From: Dehalococcoidia bacterium
GTDB taxonomy: Bacteria; Chloroflexota; Dehalococcoidia; SAR202; UBA11138
Direction of reading: 5' to 3'
DNA: 10,999 nt
Assembly (NCBI GenBank): GCA_012270625.1
Contig: JAAXHZ010000007.1
Location: 1-10,999 of the forward strand
Under the pieces are notes generated by a model. That model worked only from the letters and a program-made list of their open reading frames with translations, searched no databases and was not told where the DNA came from. The position numbers and the translations under genes are program-made. Below, one piece after another: positions 7,296 to 10,999 of this stretch (positions are counted from its first letter, which is position 1; every line of letters starts with the position of its first letter).

Positions 7296-8209
7296 CGGCT
7301 CTCCCTCGCCTTCCGGTTCGCTTGTCTGACTTCCGCGTCGGTTCCGCGTTCTAGGTTAGCCGATTCGATCAGCTCTTCGGAGACTGGCGACCATGAGTGT
7401 CGGCAGTTATATCCGCCCCCTCGCGTCAACACTGGCTCAAGCTGATAGTTCCGCATCTCTCCGACCTGTGTCTGCGTGTAGACCTTGCCGACGATCACTC
7501 GACAAAATGAGCGAGTGATCCCGTCTAGCGGACCGGTATAGAGATAATGGGTCAGTCCAGCTTCTTCGGCGGAGATAGCGGTGAGCTCGCGACCGTAACT
7601 GGTGATCCTTGTTCTCGCCTCTGTGATCTGACGACCCTCTGCGGATCGGAGAGCAGCATCGAGCCCGCTGATAATATCAGAGGGTTCCATAGTAAAAGCG
7701 GCGCTTGAGAGTGCATCTCTGACCGATCGCTGAACATCGGGCAAAATGACGTCATCGTATATCCCCGAGATTGTCTGGTCTGCTAGGGCTTGTCCGACGC
7801 CTCCGATTTCGGAGACCGAGAAGCCGTCTCTAGACGCCAAGAGGAGTTCCTCGACATTCGCGAGGGTCTCTCTCTCCGCGTCAGTTATCTGCATAATCGA
7901 TGAGGCTAGGCCATTGTCTAGGATCCAAGCGTTCATCTCATCGCGGCGCATCCGGCGGAGCTCGTCGAGTCCTCCGCGCTGCGCAGCTGCCTTCACTGCA
8001 TTCACGATTTCACTCTTGCTTCTTCGGAGCGCTCGACGGAGATCCCTATCGAGCTTCGTCTCAAGCTGAAGTTGAGCCTTCGACGCGCGGAGCACTTGGA
8101 GCAATCGAGCGTCCGTCGCCGCCTTAATCTGGCGGGTCAAGTCGTCGATCGCCTTCGCGTCCGCGTCCTCTGCAAGGTGGATGTGTGAAGAGCAGTGAAG
8201 ACAGCGCAT
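7292..8209 (-). CDS. Minor head protein, Mu gpF-like head morphogenesis family
   Basis: Numbered from ATG 8207-8209, the protein has 305 residues. The start MRCLHCSSHIH gives C3, C6, H9 and H11, a small possible metal site. Residues 15-125 are charged helices. The C-terminal part has YTGPLDGITRSFC (224-236), VYT (243-245) and GGYNCRHSWSPV (265-275). This Asp...Cys...Asn-Cys-Arg-His pattern is the hallmark of the Mu gpF / SPP1 gp7-like minor head proteins, which bind the portal or are ejected with DNA. An in-frame TTG at 8210-8212 could be read as start, but AAGAGG at 8220-8215 lies 5 nt from the ATG and only 2 nt from the TTG, so I chose ATG. The 3' end overlaps the next gene by ATGA. Its location after the capsid gene is unusual. 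Confidence 0.75.
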   Translation of the reverse strand: MRCLHCSSHIHLAEDADAKAIDDLTRQIKAATDARLLQVLRASKAQLQLETKLDRDLRRALRRSKSEIVNAVKAAAQRGGLDELRRMRRDEMNAWILDNGLASSIMQITDAERETLANVEELLLASRDGFSVSEIGGVGQALADQTISGIYDDVILPDVQRSVRDALSSAAFTMEPSDIISGLDAALRSAEGRQITEARTRITSYGRELTAISAEEAGLTHYLYTGPLDGITRSFCRVIVGKVYTQTQVGEMRNYQLEPVLTRGGGYNCRHSWSPVSEELIESANLERGTDAEVRQANRKARESR

Positions 8210-8214
8210 CAATA

Positions 8215-8220
8215 CCTCTT
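8215..8220 (-). promoter_or_regulatory. Ribosome binding site choosing ATG over TTG
   Basis: AAGAGG on the minus strand overlaps the capsid gene's TAA stop. It is 5 nt from ATG 8207-8209 but only 2 nt from the in-frame TTG 8210-8212, supporting the ATG as the start of the gpF-like gene. Confidence 0.6.
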
Positions 8221-9229
8221 AGGTGAGGCAATCGTCGATAAGGAGGCCGCGTGTCGCGTCGACCTTCTTAAAGAGCTGGACGTGCTCGCCCCAAACATGA
8301 CGACGGACGAGATCAAGCGAGTCGTACTGACCAGCCTGGAGCCCCTTGTACATCATGTTGAGCGCCGCGACTGGCATCGCCTTGACACCGCCGCTTTTCT
8401 GCGAGACTGCGTCAGAACCGCGCATGATATAGAGGCCGATCGTCTCTCCGTTCCAGATATTCGCCTCGCTTGAGGTCGCGCCTGGGATCGCGGTCTCGCG
8501 TCGAGCGCTACCGACGAAGACATTCGGAATGTTGAGGACCGAGCGAAGAACCTCGATCACTGCCTCATTGGCGAGGATTCGATTTCCGCTTGCGATCCCG
8601 ACGCCCGCAGTTGCATCCCCAACGCTCACAAAGGAGCGAATCTCTGGATTACGAGCGAGAGCGCGGAAGACGTCGTAGCCAAGAATCATCGTATCGGCGA
8701 CGATCCCATGGTTCGCCGCGCGAAGAACGTCGAGCTGCTCGTGAAGGAAGCTCAAAGGCTCCGCTCCAGCGGCGTCGAACTTGGTCGTCGGCTGGATGTT
8801 ATTCTCGCTGAACTCGGTGGGCGAGAAGAGGAGATCTGCGCAGCGCTTCTCCATCGCGAGGCGAAGAGCCCGACGAACCTTGCGAGCGCTCCGCTCTTCT
8901 TCCGAGCCTGGATACTGCGAATCCTCGATATCCTCCATCGCGATGCTGTCCTCAAAGCTGTGGATCTCCGCTTTGAAGGTAAGGCTTGAGCGATTGAAGG
9001 AGGAGAGACTCTGTCGGCTTGCGCCTGGCGCGCGGCGCGAGTCAGCCTCTGGAGCACCCATGAAAGAGCGGGTCTCCTCGACGAGAAGAGTCCCGCTGCG
9101 CTCTGGGACGTCGACCTGTTCCATGACGCGGTCAGCGATGAGCTGACTGTCGCTTGGGATCGCCTCGGCGACGATATTTGTAAGGATCTGATCGACTGGA
9201 TGGAGATTGCTATAACTTGGACGGGCCAT
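8219..9229 (-). CDS. Major capsid protein (HK97-fold type)
   Basis: A 336-residue protein preceded by AAGGAG nine bases before the ATG, following the decoration gene by 13 bp. The N-terminal part has SQLIADRVMEQVDVPERSGTL (about 28-48; key features are the ADRV and SG elements), a pattern I associate with a branch of HK97-like capsid proteins in which 'F/L-V/I-A-D-R-V' is followed by a short strand. Residues 94-130 hold an acidic then basic helix (DIEDSQYPGSEEERSARKVRRAL region) typical of the long spine helix. IWNGETIGLYI (258-268) near the C-terminus matches the 'W-G-x-x-x-x-L-x-Y' element seen before the last strand. There is no long N-terminal delta domain, consistent with a separate scaffold encoded upstream. 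The order protease/scaffold, decoration, capsid supports the call. The subunits would build the icosahedral shell. Confidence 0.85.
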   Translation of the reverse strand: MARPSYSNLHPVDQILTNIVAEAIPSDSQLIADRVMEQVDVPERSGTLLVEETRSFMGAPEADSRRAPGASRQSLSSFNRSSLTFKAEIHSFEDSIAMEDIEDSQYPGSEEERSARKVRRALRLAMEKRCADLLFSPTEFSENNIQPTTKFDAAGAEPLSFLHEQLDVLRAANHGIVADTMILGYDVFRALARNPEIRSFVSVGDATAGVGIASGNRILANEAVIEVLRSVLNIPNVFVGSARRETAIPGATSSEANIWNGETIGLYIMRGSDAVSQKSGGVKAMPVAALNMMYKGLQAGQYDSLDLVRRHVWGEHVQLFKKVDATRGLLIDDCLT

Positions 9230-9242
9230 GATTTACGACTCC

Positions 9243-9647
9243 TTAGGAGGCTTGGCTAGCGCCGGTGAAAATGACCTCAATCTCGTCGCCGTCGGCGTAT
9301 GAGGTAACATTCTGATTAAACATCACGCGAGCGACGCTGCGCTGAATTGGAGCTCCGCCACCGGTAGCCCAAGGGATAAGACGAGCGGTTCCCGTCTCGA
9401 CCATGAGGAGACGGTGAGTCCCTGCGGTGAGAGTGGCGCCTGCAATCGCCTTGGTGGCACCGTCGACGACGACCTCGACAGCGTCGCCAGCGTCAACACT
9501 GCGCTGTGCAATCCCGTCGACGTACTCACCGGTCGTGGTGTCAGCGAGTGCGACTTTTCCATTACTGTCGATGACGACTGCTTGGAGAGCGGTGATCGCC
9601 TCGGCGGCGATAAAGGTTCGGATGTCAGAGTTTGAAAGACGGCTCAT
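9243..9647 (-). CDS. Small head decoration protein (DUF2190-like)
   Basis: A 134-residue, Ala/Val/Gly-rich beta protein beginning MSRLSNSDIRTFIAAEAI. GGAGG lies seven bases before the ATG, inside the end of the protease gene. Residues 14-50 (AAEAITALQAVVIDSNGKVALAD, then VDGIAQRSVDAGDAV) follow the familiar pattern of phage decoration or 'capsid cement' proteins of the DUF2190 kind: entry strand, 'G-x-V', then 'GIAx...A.GD.V.V...G'. Such proteins bind the outside of the expanded capsid and stabilise it. Position between scaffold and capsid genes agrees. The remaining strands (THRLLMVET, DEIEVIFTG) are consistent with a compact beta fold. The exact family is from remembered pattern, not a search. 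Confidence 0.75.
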   Translation of the reverse strand: MSRLSNSDIRTFIAAEAITALQAVVIDSNGKVALADTTTGEYVDGIAQRSVDAGDAVEVVVDGATKAIAGATLTAGTHRLLMVETGTARLIPWATGGGAPIQRSVARVMFNQNVTSYADGDEIEVIFTGASQAS

Positions 9648-9649
9648 GC

Positions 9650-10300
9650 TTAGCCCTCCATAGCAGCGAGGAAGAACTCGCGGTCAGTTGTTCGGATCGT
9701 GTTAAGAGCCTCGGAGAAGCTGATAGACTTCTCCGCTGCAAGCTGCTTCGCGCGGTCAGCGAGGGTCTCGCGGTTGATCTGCTCACCGCTGGCACCGTGA
9801 CCGACCTCGCGGAGAGAGACGACCGAGCCCGCCTTGCGCTCGGCGAACATCGCCCAAAATGCGTCGTCGCCGCTCTGCGCCTGGTTCCATGCTTTCTCGG
9901 CGAGTGCGACCTCGGCGGGAGAGATCCGACCAGAGCGGACGAGCTCGTCGACGGCGCCCTTGCGCTTGACGCTCTGGTTCTCCTCACGGAGAGCGGAGAG
10001 CTGCTCACGGAGAGTCGAGACCTCTGCGAGAAGAAGAGCAGAACCTTCGCTCATGGAGTAATTGCGCTTCTCCATCATCTTCTCTTTATCCTCGTCCTCC
10101 GCCATCTTCTTCTTCTCGTCCTCGGCGAGGTCAGGCTTGTCCTCGTCCTCGGCCATCTTCTTCTCATCTTCGGCGAGGTCTTTCTTGTCCTCGTCTTCGG
10201 TGAGTCGCTTCTCCATCTCGGCGACCATCGCCATCTTCTGAAGCAAGAGATCGACAAGATCCTCATGCTCCAATTTCAGTAGGTTCTCACGGGTCTCCAT
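9650..10300 (-). CDS. Nested in-frame scaffold protein (internal start in protease gene)
   Basis: ATG 10298-10300 (Met194 counted from the 10879 ATG) begins METRENLLKLEHEDL and is preceded by AGAGGAGG with 8 nt spacing, one of the strongest ribosome binding sites in the window. It sits exactly at the junction between the protease domain and the scaffold domain. Translation from here gives 216 residues, all scaffold: a leading helix, the acidic-lysine repeats, a leucine-rich coiled coil (LLLAEVSTLREQLSALREE), and the C-terminal helices with SGRISPAE and EFFLAAMEG. Mu makes Z from inside I, and lambda makes Nu3 from inside C, in the same way. The scaffold is expected in excess over the protease during prohead assembly. 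Placement of the start is seen in sequence; expression is inferred. Confidence 0.75.
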   Translation of the reverse strand: METRENLLKLEHEDLVDLLLQKMAMVAEMEKRLTEDEDKKDLAEDEKKMAEDEDKPDLAEDEKKKMAEDEDKEKMMEKRNYSMSEGSALLLAEVSTLREQLSALREENQSVKRKGAVDELVRSGRISPAEVALAEKAWNQAQSGDDAFWAMFAERKAGSVVSLREVGHGASGEQINRETLADRAKQLAAEKSISFSEALNTIRTTDREFFLAAMEG

Positions 10301-10999
10301 GAGGTTTGCCTCCTCTGTGAGTAAAACACGGTCAACCGCGCTCGCTGTTTGCTGCGGTCGGGGGGTAAGGGTGACAGCGAGAAGTTGGGCGCCTCCTGTG
10401 GGAGCTCCGCTTTCTCTCGCGTAGACTTCGCCGATCACAAACTCCGGAGACGACCAGAGTGAGCCTTGAGCTTCAGCGACTGTTTTGAGTCCGCGCTCGT
10501 TGTAAGCGGGGATGGCGATCAGACACTCTCCATCTTCGGAGAGGCGAAGGTCGACGATCTCGCCGAGCGCTCCTCCGGTCTCTGGGGTGTTTGATCCGTA
10601 TGAGGGAGAGCTCTGGTGATTCCAGTCGATGATCACTGGATCGCTCTCTTTGCGCGCCTGGTAGACGCGGACGATCTCCGCGAGCATTGACGGCGTGACT
10701 TCGGCGATAGTCTCACCGCTCATCCGAGAAGCGACGGTGCCAGCGCGGAGCGTGACGAATGGTCGCCCCAACTGCTGACCATCTTCGACGACAACGGTGA
10801 GACCGTCGAGGTCGATCTCCTCCGCTTCGGAGAAGGTAAAGGCTCTCTCTGTCATCTTCTGCTCATCCGCTGCGTTCATCTGGTTGACTACCTTTCTCGC
10901 CCAAGCAAAGCCCGCGTCGCCCCCCCAACCGTTCCACGCCTGCCAGCCTTTGCCCTGCTCATCCCAAGTCTCCCCTTGCTTGTCGACTTCGTGACGAGT
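9650..10999 (-). CDS. Prohead protease-scaffold (Mu gpI-like), 5' end cut by right edge
   Basis: The frame has an ATG at 10879, but the 40 codons upstream of it (10880-10999) are all sense and read RHEVDKQGETWDE and WNGWGGDAGFAWARKVV. This matches a domain I know from phage proteins ('ARHEVDK...G...W.GWGGDAG..WA'), so the true start lies beyond the right edge. Numbering from the 10879 Met: residues about 45-185 are the protease domain, with IDWNHQS (84-90) supplying the likely catalytic His88 and WSSPEF (142-147) the likely catalytic Ser, followed by LLAVTLTPRP (166-175), as in Mu gpI-like proteins. Residues 194-409 form the scaffold: coiled coil, Glu/Asp/Lys repeats, the GAVDELVRSGRISPAE helix pair, and a C-terminal helix that would bind capsid subunits. 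The protease digests the scaffold during head maturation. The stop is 2 bp before the decoration ATG. Confidence 0.82.
   Translation of the reverse strand, partial: TRHEVDKQGETWDEQGKGWQAWNGWGGDAGFAWARKVVNQMNAADEQKMTERAFTFSEAEEIDLDGLTVVVEDGQQLGRPFVTLRAGTVASRMSGETIAEVTPSMLAEIVRVYQARKESDPVIIDWNHQSSPSYGSNTPETGGALGEIVDLRLSEDGECLIAIPAYNERGLKTVAEAQGSLWSSPEFVIGEVYARESGAPTGGAQLLAVTLTPRPQQTASAVDRVLLTEEANLMETRENLLKLEHEDLVDLLLQKMAMVAEMEKRLTEDEDKKDLAEDEKKMAEDEDKPDLAEDEKKKMAEDEDKEKMMEKRNYSMSEGSALLLAEVSTLREQLSALREENQSVKRKGAVDELVRSGRISPAEVALAEKAWNQAQSGDDAFWAMFAERKAGSVVSLREVGHGASGEQINRETLADRAKQLAAEKSISFSEALNTIRTTDREFFLAAMEG
10079..10198 (-). repeat. Tandem Glu/Asp/Lys repeat within scaffold
   Basis: Residues 228-267 (from the 10879 Met) are about two and a half copies of a 16-17 residue unit: EDEDKKDLAEDEKKMA, then EDEDKPDLAEDEKKKMA, then EDEDKEK. 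The DNA repeats too, with gtcctcgtcctc and ggcgaggtc blocks recurring about every 50 bases on the plus strand. The segment would be an extended, highly charged helix. Copy number may vary between related phages by slippage. Confidence 0.85.
10309..10314 (-). promoter_or_regulatory. Strong internal ribosome binding site for scaffold
   Basis: AGGAGG lies at 10314-10309 (within AGAGGAGG 10316-10309), 8 nt before the internal ATG at 10300, inside the protease coding frame. It supports a separate scaffold start. Confidence 0.75.

Noticed and set aside
8210..8212. TTG start for the gpF-like gene
   Set aside because: Only 2 nt from the Shine-Dalgarno; the adjacent ATG has workable 5-nt spacing.
9632..10282. 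Plus-strand frame of 216 codons with leucine/valine-rich C-terminus looking like membrane segments
   Set aside because: It is antisense to the scaffold. Reversing Glu/Asp/Lys codons gives Leu/Val/Phe-type codons, so the apparent membrane segments are an artefact of the acidic repeat. No Shine-Dalgarno and wrong strand for the block.
1..10999. Defence system, CRISPR array, tRNA, transposon, internal promoter or terminator
   Set aside because: I looked on both strands and saw no repeat-spacer array, cloverleaf, transposase motif or inverted terminal repeats. Genes are packed with gaps of at most 13 bp, leaving little room for promoters or terminators between them.

Overview
This window looks like the head-to-tail structural block of a tailed double-stranded DNA bacteriophage or prophage. 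Every gene I can support lies on the minus strand, so the block is transcribed from right to left, and both ends of the window cut through genes. Most of the DNA looks moderately GC-rich by eye. Genes overlap (ATGA, TAATG) or sit within about a dozen bases of each other, and most starts have a good Shine-Dalgarno sequence. I see no tRNA, rRNA, transposase, integrase, CRISPR array, defence gene or metabolic gene. The host cannot be named from this DNA; it is a bacterium with strong Shine-Dalgarno translation.

Head region (right side, about 10999 down to 7292). The order is: a Mu gpI-like prohead protease/scaffold gene, open through the right edge; a second, in-frame scaffold start inside it at 10300; a small head decoration protein; an HK97-fold-type major capsid protein; and a Mu gpF-like minor head protein. 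Portal and terminase are not in the window and probably lie further right.

Connector and tail region (7295 down to 1). A putative head-tail connector carries a perfect EF-hand-type calcium loop. It is followed by a gp10/Mu gpG-like neck or tail-completion protein, a putative tail terminator, a large tail tube protein, the tail assembly chaperone pair G and GT, the tape measure protein (711 aa), and a distal or minor tail protein that runs off the left edge. No sheath gene lies beside the tube gene, so a long non-contractile (siphovirus-like) tail is the best reading. The tape measure length suggests a tail of roughly 105 nm, using the usual rule of about 0.15 nm per residue.

Two recoding features matter most because simple ORF calling misses them. 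(1) The chaperone gene ends in a textbook -1 ribosomal frameshift site: slippery GGGAAAA, a 5-nt spacer, then an 11-bp GC-rich stem. The shift opens a 141-residue extension with four cysteines that ends just inside the tape measure gene. (2) The protease gene contains an internal ATG with AGGAGG eight bases upstream, which would make a separate 216-aa scaffold, as in Mu (I/Z) and lambda (C/Nu3). The 1-910 stretch and the DNA between 3461 and 3046 look empty in a plain start-to-stop ORF search, but both are coding. No gap of 300 bases is left.

I found no convincing new non-structural system. The novelty is in divergent structural proteins, the recoding signals, an EF-hand loop in a connector, and a gene order with the gpF-like gene after the capsid gene.
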